NCBI RefSeq assembly: GCF_013403925.1 | Contig: NZ_JABFDJ010000002.1 | Coordinates: 682,001 to 746,000 of the forward strand | Length of the DNA: 64,000 nucleotides | Origin: Winogradskyella wichelsiae | Lineage (GTDB): Bacteria; Bacteroidota; Bacteroidia; Flavobacteriales; Flavobacteriaceae | Direction: 5' to 3' | In this document: one piece after another, positions 52,721 to 60,985 of the stretch | How positions within the stretch are numbered: position 1 is the first letter of the stretch | Layout: each line of letters begins with the position of its first letter | Notes under the pieces: model-generated | Told to the model about the DNA's origin: nothing | The model's database searches: none | Seen by the model: only the letters and a program-made list of their open reading frames with translations | Translations under genes and position numbers: made by a program

Positions 52721-52824
52721 AAATTCCTGACAAAGCAGGAATCTCAGAATAAATAAGAAACTAAAAAAATAGATTCCTGTTTTCTCAGGAATATAGTTTA
52801 ACAAAAATCACCTGCATCTGCAGG
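52721..52824. repeat. Three small palindromic repeats between dut and the nucleotidyltransferase gene
   Basis: ATTCCTG/CAGGAAT hairpins at 52723-52742 and 52773-52792 (6-base loops) and a CCTGCA/TGCAGG hairpin at 52811-52824 (2-base loop). The first begins immediately after the dut stop. A fourth, related copy follows the next gene at 53856-53875. They look like a dispersed REP-type family. Confidence 0.75.
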
Positions 52825-52832
52825 CTCAAAAT

Positions 52833-53852
52833 ATGAAAATAATAGTTCCAATGGCAGGTCGAGGATCTCGCCTTAGACCACATAGTTTAACCGTACCAAA
52901 ACCATTAATTCCTGTTGCCGGTCAACCAATCGTTCATCGTTTGGTTAAGGATATTGCAAAAGTTTTAAAACAACCTATTGAAGAAATTGCGTTTGTTTTA
53001 GGAGATCCTGCATTTTTTGGAGATGATGTTGTTAAAAGTTTAACCGAACTTGCAGAAGGTTTAGGGGCTAAAGCATCCATTTACAGACAAGATCAACCTT
53101 TAGGGACAGGTCACGCTATAATGAGCGCAAAACCATCTTTATCTGGGCCTGCAGTGATTGCTTATGCAGATACATTGATTAGAGCTGAATTCGATTTAGA
53201 TCCAACAGCAGATAGTGTTATCTGGACAAAGTGTGTTGCGAACCCTGAAGCTTACGGTGTTGTAAAGCTAGATGAAAACGAGAGTATTGTAGAACTTGTT
53301 GAAAAACCAGAAAGCTTTGTAAGTGATCAAGCCGTTATCGGTATCTATTACTTTAAAGATGTTGCGGTTCTTAAAGATAAATTACAAGAAGTTTTAGACG
53401 AAAACATAATGAACGGTGGCGAATACCAAATTAACGATGGTATTAAACGCATGATGGGTGATGGACGTGTTTTTAAAACAGGAACTGTTGATGAGTGGAT
53501 GGACTGCGGAAATAAAGCTGTAACTTTAGATACAAATGCTAAAATGTTAGGGTTCTTAACCGCTGATAAAGAAGAGCAATTGGTTGATGATTCTGTGGTT
53601 TTAGAAAATTCTAAAATTATTGAGCCTTGCTATATCGGGAAAGGAACGGTATTAAAAAACACAACTGTAGGTCCTAATGTGTCAATTGGTGAAGGCTGTG
53701 TTATTGAAAACACAACCGTTAAAAATAGCTTAATTCAGAATCATACAAATATCAAGAATGCTAATTTAGACGAAGCTATGATTGGTAATCATGTAAAGTA
53801 CAATGGCGAGTTTACTAAGATTAGTATTGGTGATTATACTGTAATAGAGTAA
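52833..53852 (+). CDS. Sugar-phosphate nucleotidyltransferase with left-handed beta-helix tail
   Basis: A 339-residue enzyme joining a sugar 1-phosphate to a nucleotide. The N-terminal GT-A-like domain has IIVPMAGRGSRLRPHSLTVP, KPLIPVAGQPIV, and the DxD-like YADTLIRAE, with VVKLDENESIVELVEKPE; the C-terminal ~90 residues are hexapeptide repeats (IGKGTVLKNTTVGPNVSIGE). The tail and the VAGQPIVHR segment separate it from the RmlA encoded at 10958-11821. Base and sugar specificity are unknown; a role in a conserved glycan beside the flippase is likely. Confidence 0.9.
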   Translation: MKIIVPMAGRGSRLRPHSLTVPKPLIPVAGQPIVHRLVKDIAKVLKQPIEEIAFVLGDPAFFGDDVVKSLTELAEGLGAKASIYRQDQPLGTGHAIMSAKPSLSGPAVIAYADTLIRAEFDLDPTADSVIWTKCVANPEAYGVVKLDENESIVELVEKPESFVSDQAVIGIYYFKDVAVLKDKLQEVLDENIMNGGEYQINDGIKRMMGDGRVFKTGTVDEWMDCGNKAVTLDTNAKMLGFLTADKEEQLVDDSVVLENSKIIEPCYIGKGTVLKNTTVGPNVSIGEGCVIENTTVKNSLIQNHTNIKNANLDEAMIGNHVKYNGEFTKISIGDYTVIE

Positions 53853-53855
53853 CAA

Positions 53856-53875
53856 ATTCCTGCAAAAGCAGAAAT
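53856..53875. repeat. Fourth palindromic repeat copy
   Basis: ATTCCTGC (53856-53863) with GCAGAAAT (53868-53875), one mismatch, 4-base loop. It begins just after the stop codon of the nucleotidyltransferase gene, with the same flanks (AACAA before, CTCA after) as the copy following dut. Confidence 0.65.
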
Positions 53876-53892
53876 CTCATTTTTTTTAATTC

Positions 53893-53928
53893 TTCTTTGG
53901 AATACTTTTTGAAAACTATTCCAAAGAA
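53893..53928. other. Strong hairpin upstream of the ABM-domain gene
   Basis: Perfect 12-base arms TTCTTTGGAATA (53893-53904) and TATTCCAAAGAA (53917-53928) around a 12-base loop. No T run follows on either strand, so it is not an obvious terminator. It ends 21 bases before ATG 53950 and may be a leader structure. Confidence 0.65.
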
Positions 53929-53949
53929 TACCAAGTAACATCTTAAATT

Positions 53950-54264
53950 ATGTACGTTGTATTATATTCATTTGTAGTTAAACCAAATCATGAAGATCAG
54001 TTTTTAGACGCTTGGAAAGGTTTAACAGCATTGATTTATAAACACGAAGATAGCTTAGGATCTAGATTACATAAAAAAGAGGACTTAAATTTCATTGCAT
54101 ACGCACAATGGCCAAGTAAAACTATTTTTGATAATGCAGGAAAACATTTACCTAAGGAAGCAAATACCTTTAAAAACGCAATGAAAGCGTCGTGTATAAA
54201 AATTGAAATTTTAGAAAAACTAGAAGTCGTGCAAGACTTGTTAAAAGAAAATAAAAGTGAATAA
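53950..54264 (+). CDS. Antibiotic biosynthesis monooxygenase (ABM) domain protein
   Basis: A 104-residue protein of the ABM/ferredoxin-like fold: MYVVLYSFVVKPNHEDQFLDAW is the usual first strand and helix, followed by SLGSRLHKKEDLNFIAYAQW. Proteins of this fold include small monooxygenases and many with unknown roles; no metal or flavin is needed. Its last 8 bases overlap the TPR gene start (GTG), so the two are co-expressed. Despite the family name nothing here points to antibiotic synthesis. Confidence 0.82.
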   Translation: MYVVLYSFVVKPNHEDQFLDAWKGLTALIYKHEDSLGSRLHKKEDLNFIAYAQWPSKTIFDNAGKHLPKEANTFKNAMKASCIKIEILEKLEVVQDLLKENKSE

Positions 54265-55618
54265 GAAGTATATTTTTATAGTTGTTTTTCTTTTCGGAAT
54301 ATTAATTCCGCAGGTTAATTATGCTCAGGTCGATTTTAATAAAAAACCAGATGATGATTTAGGGAATGTTGAAGATGAATTTCAAGAGCATTTCTTTGAA
54401 GCCTTAAAAGAAAAAGGAATTGAAAATTACGACCGTGCTGTTATTGAGCTTAAAAAATGTTTAAATCTTAGTTCTAAGTTTCCTGTTATTTATTTCGAAT
54501 TAGGTAAAAACTATAACAAACTTAAAAACTTTGGCGCTGCAGAAGATAACCTGAAAAAAGCAATAGACATGCAGCCAGACAATGTTTGGTTTTTAGATGA
54601 ACTTTATGATGTGTATTTTCAGCAAGATGATATTAAAAATGCATTAAAAACGATAAAGCAATTAGTAAAATACCACCCTGATTATAAAGAAGATTTAGCG
54701 TCACTTTATGTAAGGGAAGAAAAATACAAGCAAGCCTTAGATATTTTAGACGAATTGGATGCCGAGTATGGTTTGAGTGAATCTAGAGACGGTATGCGTA
54801 ACGATATTTATAGCATTACAGGAAATGCAGACGATCGTATTGAAAACCTAGAACAACGTATTGCTAATAATCCTAATAATGAAGATAATCACTTAAAACT
54901 GATTTATCGTTATAGCCAAACAGGCGATCAAAAAAAGGCTTACAAAGCAGCTAAAGATTTGCTAAAAATAAAGCCTGATTCTAAATTTGTGCATTTAGCG
55001 TTGTATAAATTCTATCTTCAAGATGAAAAAGTAGACAAAGCAATCCATTCTGTAAAAACAGTTTTAACAAGTCCTGAAATTAATGCAGATGCTAAGGCAA
55101 AAGTATTGAAAGACTTTGTTGCTTTTGTATCTCATAATCCAGAATACGAATCCGATTTAATAGATATTACATCCTTAATAGATGATAATAAAGATGCGCA
55201 AACACATAGTGATCTTGGACATTATTACTTAAAAGCCGGAGATAAGGTTAAGGCATTGTCTAATTTTAGAGAAGCTTTAAAACAGAACCCTAACGACTTC
55301 AAATTAATTAAAGATGTCTTATTACTTCAATTAGATATAAAAGATTATAATGCGGTTATAAAAGATAGTGAGCGTGCTTTAGAATTGTATCCTGCGCAAC
55401 CTATTCTGTATTTAGTGAATGGTGTGGCTCAGAATAATTCTGGTGAACCTAAAAAGGCAATTGATAATCTTGAAATGGGATTAGACTTTTTAATCGATAA
55501 CCCAAGCATGGAATCTGATTTTTATTCAGAATTAAGCCTGGCTTATAAAGCCATAAATAATATTAGTAAATCAGAAACGTTTGCTAAAAAGGCAAAAGCC
55601 TTAAAAAAACAAGTGTAA
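54257..55618 (+). CDS. Secreted tetratricopeptide-repeat protein
   Basis: A 453-residue exported TPR protein. GTG start at 54257 gives a signal peptide (NKKYIFIVVFLFGILIPQVN, cleavage near YAQ). TPR-like helical pairs run through most of the rest (for example FPVIYFELGKNYNKLKNFGA, NNEDNHLKLIYRYSQTGDQK, AQTHSDLGHYYLKAGDKVKA). It overlaps the ABM gene by 8 bases and is followed with no gap by DUF4292 and EnvC-like genes, so it is probably a periplasmic scaffold in an envelope-assembly operon. Confidence 0.88.
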   Translation: MNKKYIFIVVFLFGILIPQVNYAQVDFNKKPDDDLGNVEDEFQEHFFEALKEKGIENYDRAVIELKKCLNLSSKFPVIYFELGKNYNKLKNFGAAEDNLKKAIDMQPDNVWFLDELYDVYFQQDDIKNALKTIKQLVKYHPDYKEDLASLYVREEKYKQALDILDELDAEYGLSESRDGMRNDIYSITGNADDRIENLEQRIANNPNNEDNHLKLIYRYSQTGDQKKAYKAAKDLLKIKPDSKFVHLALYKFYLQDEKVDKAIHSVKTVLTSPEINADAKAKVLKDFVAFVSHNPEYESDLIDITSLIDDNKDAQTHSDLGHYYLKAGDKVKALSNFREALKQNPNDFKLIKDVLLLQLDIKDYNAVIKDSERALELYPAQPILYLVNGVAQNNSGEPKKAIDNLEMGLDFLIDNPSMESDFYSELSLAYKAINNISKSETFAKKAKALKKQV

Positions 55619-56410
55619 ATGAATGTATTTCAAAAAGATATAAAACTGAAAGTTGTATTTAGTGCCATGCTTATAGGTTTGGTAATGAGTTGTAGCGGTA
55701 CTAAAAGTGTTATAGCTTCTGGTGTTGCCAGCGATAAACTTTCAGCAAAACAAGTGATAAAGCAACACGAAAAAAGTGATGCTGATTTTAAAACGATGAA
55801 CGCTAAGGTTGCTATTGATCTTATTGAAGGTAAAAAAGAACAAGGCCATACATTTAATCTTAGAATGGAAAAAGATAAGGTGATTTGGTTAAGTGCTTCA
55901 TTTGGGATGGCTCGTATGATGATTACGCCAGATAAAGTTAAGTTTTACAATAAGTTAGATGGTGAATATTTTGATGGGGATTACAAATTATTAAGTGATG
56001 TTGTTGGTATAGATCTCGATTTTAATAAAGTACAAAACATATTGCTAGGACAATCTATTTACGATTTAGAACAAGAAGCACATCAGGTTTCTGTGAATGG
56101 AAATTCTTATGCCTTAAGTCCAAAAGATCAAAATGTATTAATAGAGTTGTTTTATTTAATTAACCCTTCACATTTTAAAATGGATAGTTTACAAATGTAC
56201 CAACAGTCCGAAAAACGAATGTTACAAGTAGATTATGCTTCTTACCAAGAAGTAGACAAGCAAATTATTCCAGAAAATATTAAGATTATTGCTGTAGATA
56301 ATGACGATGAAGTAATTATTACTATGGCATTTAAATCGGTATCTTTGGACGATGAAGTTCGTTTTCCGTTTAACATCCCAGCGGGCTATAAAGAAATTGT
56401 GATTAAATAA
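55619..56410 (+). CDS. DUF4292 family lipoprotein (LolB/LolA-like fold)
   Basis: A 263-residue lipoprotein: signal peptide with lipobox LVMSC (Cys25), then a beta-rich domain with TMNAKVAIDLIEGK, VIWLSASFGMARMMITPD and VNGNSYALSPK. I recognise DUF4292, a Bacteroidota family thought by fold to resemble LolA/LolB carriers of lipoproteins; this is not proven biochemically as far as I know. Its ATG directly follows the TPR gene stop, and its own TAA overlaps the ATG of the EnvC-like gene by one base, indicating tight coupling in an envelope operon. Confidence 0.86.
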   Translation: MNVFQKDIKLKVVFSAMLIGLVMSCSGTKSVIASGVASDKLSAKQVIKQHEKSDADFKTMNAKVAIDLIEGKKEQGHTFNLRMEKDKVIWLSASFGMARMMITPDKVKFYNKLDGEYFDGDYKLLSDVVGIDLDFNKVQNILLGQSIYDLEQEAHQVSVNGNSYALSPKDQNVLIELFYLINPSHFKMDSLQMYQQSEKRMLQVDYASYQEVDKQIIPENIKIIAVDNDDEVIITMAFKSVSLDDEVRFPFNIPAGYKEIVIK

Positions 56411-57633
56411 TGACAACAAACCGTTTCTACACTACACTTATTATTGGGCTATTATTGTCTTGCACATCGCTTTTTGCACAAAGTGATAAGCAAAAAAAAT
56501 TAGAGCAACAGCGTCAGCAGATTTTGAGGGAAATGAAGCAGATCAATGCTTTATTATTTACAAAAAAGAAAGAAGAGAAATCTGCCATAACACTTATTGA
56601 AGACATTAATTATAAAGTTAATGTGAGAAAGAATTTAATAAGAATTACCAATGAACAGGCTAATTTATTAACCCGAGAGATTAATACAAACCAGGAAGAA
56701 ATTACAAGCTTAAGAACACAATTACAAGAGTTAAAAGACGATTACGCTGCAATGGTTGTAAAATCTTATAAAAGCAAGTCTGAGCAAAGTAAAGTAATGT
56801 TCCTATTGTCTTCAAACAACTTTCAACAAGCCTATAAACGCCTTCAATACATACGTCAATACAGAGAATACCAGAAGGATCAAGGTGAAGCTATAAAATT
56901 AAAAACAAAAGAACTACAAGCTTTAAACATTCAATTATCTAAACAAAAAGAAGATAAGAAAAAGTTGATTGAAGAAAATAGAATTGCTAAACGAGAATTA
57001 GAAGGCGAATTGAAACAGCGAGAAGTTTTAATGGCATCGATAAAATCTGACATGAGTAAATTTGCATCACAGATTAAATCTAAGAAGCAAGAAGCAGATC
57101 GTTTAGATAAGGAAATAGACCGCATAATTGCTGAAGCTATTGCAGCAGCGAATAAAGAAACAGGCAAAAAATCGACTACAGGAAAATTTATTTTAACACC
57201 TGAAGCTAAGAAATTAGCTGCAAATTTTGCATCTAATAAAGGAAAATTAGGATGGCCAGTAGCACGAGGTGTAGTAAAAGCTAAATTTGGAAAAGGAAGA
57301 TCGTTAACCGATAGTTCTGTAGAGGTGAATCATTCAGGTATAAAAATAGCCACTGAGGTTAATAGCGATGTCACAGCGATTTTTAGTGGTGTTGTATCTT
57401 CAATTCATGCTATGAAATGGGGAAACCCAACGATTTTAATAAGACATGGTGATTACATAACAATCTATCATAACCTTTCTAAGCTCTATGTGAAAAAAGG
57501 AGATCAGATTACAACGGGGCAAGTAATAGGTAAGGTTTTTAGTAATAAAATTACAGGTGAAACGCTTTTAGACTTCAGAATTTATAAAAACAGTTTAAAG
57601 TTAAATCCTGAGTCTTGGTTAGCTAAACAATAA
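56410..57633 (+). CDS. EnvC-like murein hydrolase activator (degenerate M23 domain)
   Basis: A 407-residue exported protein: signal peptide ending near SLFAQ, long coiled coil (about residues 25-240, for example KKEEKSAITLIEDINYKVN), then a C-terminal LytM-like domain. The catalytic zinc residues are absent: where active M23 enzymes have HxxxD this one has HSGIKI, and the HxH motif is replaced by LLDFRI. That is the state of EnvC/NlpD-type activators of amidases in cell division. Compare the intact M23 at 4798-5667. It is the last plus-strand gene of the operon, 13 bases from the convergent thioesterase gene. Confidence 0.9.
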   Translation: MTTNRFYTTLIIGLLLSCTSLFAQSDKQKKLEQQRQQILREMKQINALLFTKKKEEKSAITLIEDINYKVNVRKNLIRITNEQANLLTREINTNQEEITSLRTQLQELKDDYAAMVVKSYKSKSEQSKVMFLLSSNNFQQAYKRLQYIRQYREYQKDQGEAIKLKTKELQALNIQLSKQKEDKKKLIEENRIAKRELEGELKQREVLMASIKSDMSKFASQIKSKKQEADRLDKEIDRIIAEAIAAANKETGKKSTTGKFILTPEAKKLAANFASNKGKLGWPVARGVVKAKFGKGRSLTDSSVEVNHSGIKIATEVNSDVTAIFSGVVSSIHAMKWGNPTILIRHGDYITIYHNLSKLYVKKGDQITTGQVIGKVFSNKITGETLLDFRIYKNSLKLNPESWLAKQ

Positions 57634-57646
57634 AATAATTAAACTT

Positions 57647-58159
57647 TTAGTCCTTAAAAATTGCTTTAAGTTCAGTGGCATCAGCAGGTTTCATTTTACC
57701 AGCTAACACTAAGCTTAATTGCTTACGGCGCAAAGCAGCATCAAAACGTTGCTTTTCTAGCTCTGTTTCTGGTACAAGTTCTGGCACTTTCATAGGGCGT
57801 CCAGCGTCATTAACAGCAACAAAGGTATAGATCGCTTCATTGGCTTTAACACGATCGCCAGATTCTCTGTTTTCAATCCAAACATCAATATAAACTTCCA
57901 TAGAGGAAGAAAAAGCTCTAGAGACCTTAGCTTCAATCATTACAACACTACCTAATGGAATTGCTTTTGTAAAAGCAACATGGTTTACAGCTGCTGTAAC
58001 TACAATATGTCTAGAGTGTCTTCTGGCAGATATACTAGCCGCTTTGTCCATACGAGCTAACAACTCACCCCCAAATAAATTATGAAGCGGATTTGTTTCG
58101 CCAGGTAAAACTAAATCGGTTGAAACTGTTTTAGATTGAGAAGCTGTTCTAGATAACAT
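57647..58159 (-). CDS. Acyl-CoA thioesterase (hotdog fold, YciA/BACH-like)
   Basis: A 170-residue hotdog-domain enzyme that hydrolyses acyl-CoA. NPLHNLFGGELLARMDKAASI supplies the family N-x-GG-x-LL-x-x-MD pattern (catalytic Asp), with NHVAFTKAIPLGSVVMIE and SSMEVYIDVWIE completing the fold. Convergent with the EnvC-like gene; expressed from its own minus-strand promoter with a dyad at 58179-58214. No terminator is visible in the 13 bases between the two stops. Confidence 0.92.
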   Translation of the reverse strand: MLSRTASQSKTVSTDLVLPGETNPLHNLFGGELLARMDKAASISARRHSRHIVVTAAVNHVAFTKAIPLGSVVMIEAKVSRAFSSSMEVYIDVWIENRESGDRVKANEAIYTFVAVNDAGRPMKVPELVPETELEKQRFDAALRRKQLSLVLAGKMKPADATELKAIFKD

Positions 58160-58178
58160 AAAGTATAAAGTGGTTTTA

Positions 58179-58214
58179 ATATTTGTGCAAATATAAAAGG
58201 AATTTATAAGGCAA
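58179..58214 (-). promoter_or_regulatory. Thioesterase promoter with overlapping dyad
   Basis: On the minus strand: TTG (58214-58212), 16-base spacer, perfect -7 box TATATTTG (58195-58188). The box is one arm of the inverted repeat ATATTTG/CAAATAT (58179-58185 and 58188-58194), so a repressor could sit there. The rest of the 232-base gap holds a TACCTTA/TAAGGTA hairpin at 58314-58331. Confidence 0.55.
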
Positions 58215-58391
58215 ATGTATGATTATAAAAAAATGGAGTAGAGGTAAGACTGTATTAAAAACACTTTAAAATTTCTTTATAAAGCTAAGTAATAATAGCG
58301 CAAAACACATCATTACCTTAATGGTAAGGTAGTTATGGTAATTACTAAGATTGATGTAAAACTATAGTTAGCTCTATATAGAGAAAAAAAC

Positions 58392-59327
58392 TTATTTAAT
58401 TTTTTTTAGAAGTAACCAAGCATCACGGTTATGTTCGCTACGAATTTGAGACAATTCTTGTTGAGCTTCAGATCTCGTTTCAAAACTACCGTAAACAACT
58501 TCATGCAAACCAAAGCGGTTTGTACCTATTTTACGAGCTTTAAAACCTTTGTCTCTTAGTTCTTTTACTTTAGTTTCAGAATTAGCTTCTACTCTAAAAG
58601 CACCAGCCACAATATGGTAATTACCACTTTGCTTTTCTAAAGATAAAGTTGCTGCGGGTAATGGGTTCATTACAAAAGTTGCCTCTTGTACCTTAGCATC
58701 AAGCTGCTCGTTAGCTTGCTCTTGTGCCAGCTGATTATGAGTCTCTATTAGTGAGTTGTAGTAAGTTGTAGCGCTAAAACCACCTAAACCTAAAAATACA
58801 ACAGCCGCAGCTGCATATTTAAACCAGTTGTGATTAGATCGTTTTTCTGGTGTTAATGTAATAGGAGCTACTTCTTCAACAGCCTCAACAGTTTCCTTAT
58901 AAATTTCTCTTGTAATATGAGAAGATGTAAAGTGAGATAAACCAAAAGCATCTGTTAGATAATTGATGTGACGCGATGGATTAAATTGAATTTTTTCATC
59001 AGCACTTAAAGTCAACTCGCCAATGTTTTTAAACTGAATAGTTTCTCCTTCTAAGAGGTATAATTTTAAAGATCTTACTTGTGTAGAGATTTTACGTAAT
59101 GCCTCAGAGTAAGATACTTTTTCGGCTTCGGCAATATAATTAGCTAATAAGCCATCATTTTGTTGTAACTGCTCATTAAACGCTAATTCCTTTTTTGGAG
59201 GATAGAATGAATGAGTCGTTTCATGAATTTTGGCTGAAACACGGTTGGTTAAGAATGCACCGAATTCTGGAACGGTAACACAATCGTAACGGTATAAAAG
59301 GTCGCTAATGTAAGTCTCTAACTGCAT
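58392..59327 (-). CDS. HU-fold (CCDC81-type) plus SPOR domain membrane protein
   Basis: A 311-residue inner-membrane protein starting at ATG 59327 (MQLETYISDLLYRYDC); the frame reaches 59369 but the -7 box at 59333-59340 lies in that extension. Residues 1-135 form the bacterial CCDC81-type HU-like domains (VPEFGAFLTNR, FYPPKKELAFNEQLQQNDG). One membrane helix spans about 169-188, and a C-terminal SPOR domain (236-310, SGNYHIVAGAFR, VYGSFETRSEAQQEL) binds denuded peptidoglycan, typically at division sites. With no signal peptide, the HU-like part faces the cytoplasm, which raises the possibility of a link between DNA or other partners and the septum. Confidence 0.88.
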   Translation of the reverse strand: MQLETYISDLLYRYDCVTVPEFGAFLTNRVSAKIHETTHSFYPPKKELAFNEQLQQNDGLLANYIAEAEKVSYSEALRKISTQVRSLKLYLLEGETIQFKNIGELTLSADEKIQFNPSRHINYLTDAFGLSHFTSSHITREIYKETVEAVEEVAPITLTPEKRSNHNWFKYAAAAVVFLGLGGFSATTYYNSLIETHNQLAQEQANEQLDAKVQEATFVMNPLPAATLSLEKQSGNYHIVAGAFRVEANSETKVKELRDKGFKARKIGTNRFGLHEVVYGSFETRSEAQQELSQIRSEHNRDAWLLLKKIK

Positions 59328-59641
59328 AGGGGCAAAGTTAAAAATTTTTATTTCTGAAAGAAGATTCATGTTATATTTTTATTAACATCAAGCTATATTT
59401 TGTACTATGTTATTGATTTCCTTAGAATTTAACATTGAAAATTTTATTTGTCTCAACTTAAACAGTCAAATGAGGAGTAAGTCAATAACTAGATTAGTAG
59501 CGGTTGCATAATCTTGTAATTCTTCTATTTGATAGAAGACATCGGTTTATTAATTTTAGGTTTATAATGATTCATTTGTTTAATTATTAATTAGTTATAT
59601 TCGTAAATGTTTGATTAATTCCTTCAGGTTCTTAATTTTCA
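59328..59641. other. 314-base divergent intergenic region
   Basis: Between the HU/SPOR gene (-) and dprA (+). It holds a perfect minus-strand -7 box TAACTTTG at 59333-59340, almost touching ATG 59327; a hairpin TCTTCTAT/ATAGAAGA with a 3-base loop at 59521-59539; and the dprA promoter at 59576-59603. The remainder is A+T-rich with no feature I can support. Confidence 0.6.
59576..59603 (+). promoter_or_regulatory. Candidate dprA promoter
   Basis: TTG at 59576-59578, 17-base spacer, -7 box TATATTCG at 59596-59603 (one mismatch to TAnnTTTG). Leader of about 32 bases before ATG 59642. Confidence 0.5.
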
Positions 59642-60745
59642 ATGACAGATCAACAACTTATTTATGCATTAGCACTGCAACACGTTCCTAAAATAGGAGC
59701 TACAACAGCCAAGAAGCTAATTAATCATTGCGGATCAGCAGAAGCGGTTTTAAATGAAAAAAGAGATAAGCTTTTAAAAATAGATGGTATTGGTTTAATT
59801 ACTATTCAAGGACTATTTGATAAACAGCACCTCTTAGACGCTGAACAGGAATTAAAGTTTATAAAAGATAATAATGTAATTCCTCATTATTTTACAGAAG
59901 ACTCGTACCCTGAGCGCTTAAAGCATTGTATAGATGGTCCTATAGTACTATTTCAATCTGGAAACATAAATATTAAGCAACAACGAATAATTAGTATTGT
60001 TGGAGCCAGAAAAATAACGACAAGCGGCATTGCGTTCTGCGAAAAATTAGTAGAAGCTTTATCGTCATTTAATCCTATTATAGTTTCTGGTTTTGCTTAC
60101 GGAACAGATATTACAGCGCACAAAGCTGCGGTAAAGCATAATTTGCAAACCATAGGTTGCTTAGCCCATGGTTTTAACCAAATCTACCCTAAAGTGCATA
60201 AAAAATATGTTGCAGATATTGAAAATTATGGAGGATTTTACACGGATTTTTGGAGTACAGATGTATTTGATAGAAATAACTTTTTAAAACGTAACCGCAT
60301 TATCGCAGGTCTTAGTGAAGCAACCATTGTTATAGAATCTGCAGAAAAAGGGGGGAGTTTAGTTACGGCTGATATTGCAAACTCTTATAACAGAGAAGTT
60401 TTTGCTGTGCCTGGCAGAACTACAGATAGCCAAAGTATAGGTTGTAATAATCTTATTAAATACCAAAAAGCACATTTATTATCTCACCCTTTAGATGTAC
60501 CTTATATGTTAAACTGGGAAGTAGAATCTAACAAGAAACCAGCCGTACAGCAGCAGTTATTTGTAGCGTTAAATACAGACGAACAAATTATCTTTAACTT
60601 TTTGAAAAATAACGGTAAAGAGTTGTTAGATGTTATAGCACTTAGGTGCGAAATGCCAACCTATAAATTGGCAGGTTTACTTCTAAACATGGAACTTAAG
60701 GGAGTCATTAGGCCATTACCTGGTAAGTTATTTGAGATCATTTAA
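59642..60745 (+). CDS. dprA: DNA-processing protein DprA
   Basis: Binds incoming single-stranded DNA and loads RecA during natural transformation. The 367-residue protein has an N-terminal helix-hairpin-helix part (VPKIGATTAKKLINHCGS), the Rossmann-like core with SIVGARKITTSGIAF, SGFAYGTDITAHKAA, FLKRNRIIAGLSEATIVIES and GGSLVTADIAN, and a C-terminal winged-helix (residues ~305-365). All family marks are present and length is normal. It stands alone on its strand. Confidence 0.96.
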   Translation: MTDQQLIYALALQHVPKIGATTAKKLINHCGSAEAVLNEKRDKLLKIDGIGLITIQGLFDKQHLLDAEQELKFIKDNNVIPHYFTEDSYPERLKHCIDGPIVLFQSGNINIKQQRIISIVGARKITTSGIAFCEKLVEALSSFNPIIVSGFAYGTDITAHKAAVKHNLQTIGCLAHGFNQIYPKVHKKYVADIENYGGFYTDFWSTDVFDRNNFLKRNRIIAGLSEATIVIESAEKGGSLVTADIANSYNREVFAVPGRTTDSQSIGCNNLIKYQKAHLLSHPLDVPYMLNWEVESNKKPAVQQQLFVALNTDEQIIFNFLKNNGKELLDVIALRCEMPTYKLAGLLLNMELKGVIRPLPGKLFEII

Positions 60746-60870
60746 TTATTTCCTCTAAATACGTATTCTAAATCATTTTTTTTTTGAATTTTAATAGATA
60801 CGCATTTATGTGTGTTACTCTTTGTACCATACACTTAAAGGGAAATTACCTACACGTTAACTAATATTTT

Positions 60871-60900
60871 TTGAGTATTTCATAAACTGTGGCACTTTTG
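60871..60900 (+). promoter_or_regulatory. Candidate promoter for the large surface protein gene
   Basis: TTG at 60871-60873, 19-base spacer, -7 box CACTTTTG at 60893-60900 (one mismatch). Transcription from near 60907 gives a ~80-base leader that contains a run of six C (60910-60915), unusual in this A+T-rich DNA. Confidence 0.5.
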
Positions 60901-60985
60901 CTGCGTTAACCCCCCAAGTTTACACTGAAAAGATATTTATTTAAGAACTTGTTCTTATGCTGGTATCATTCAAAATTTATAATCT

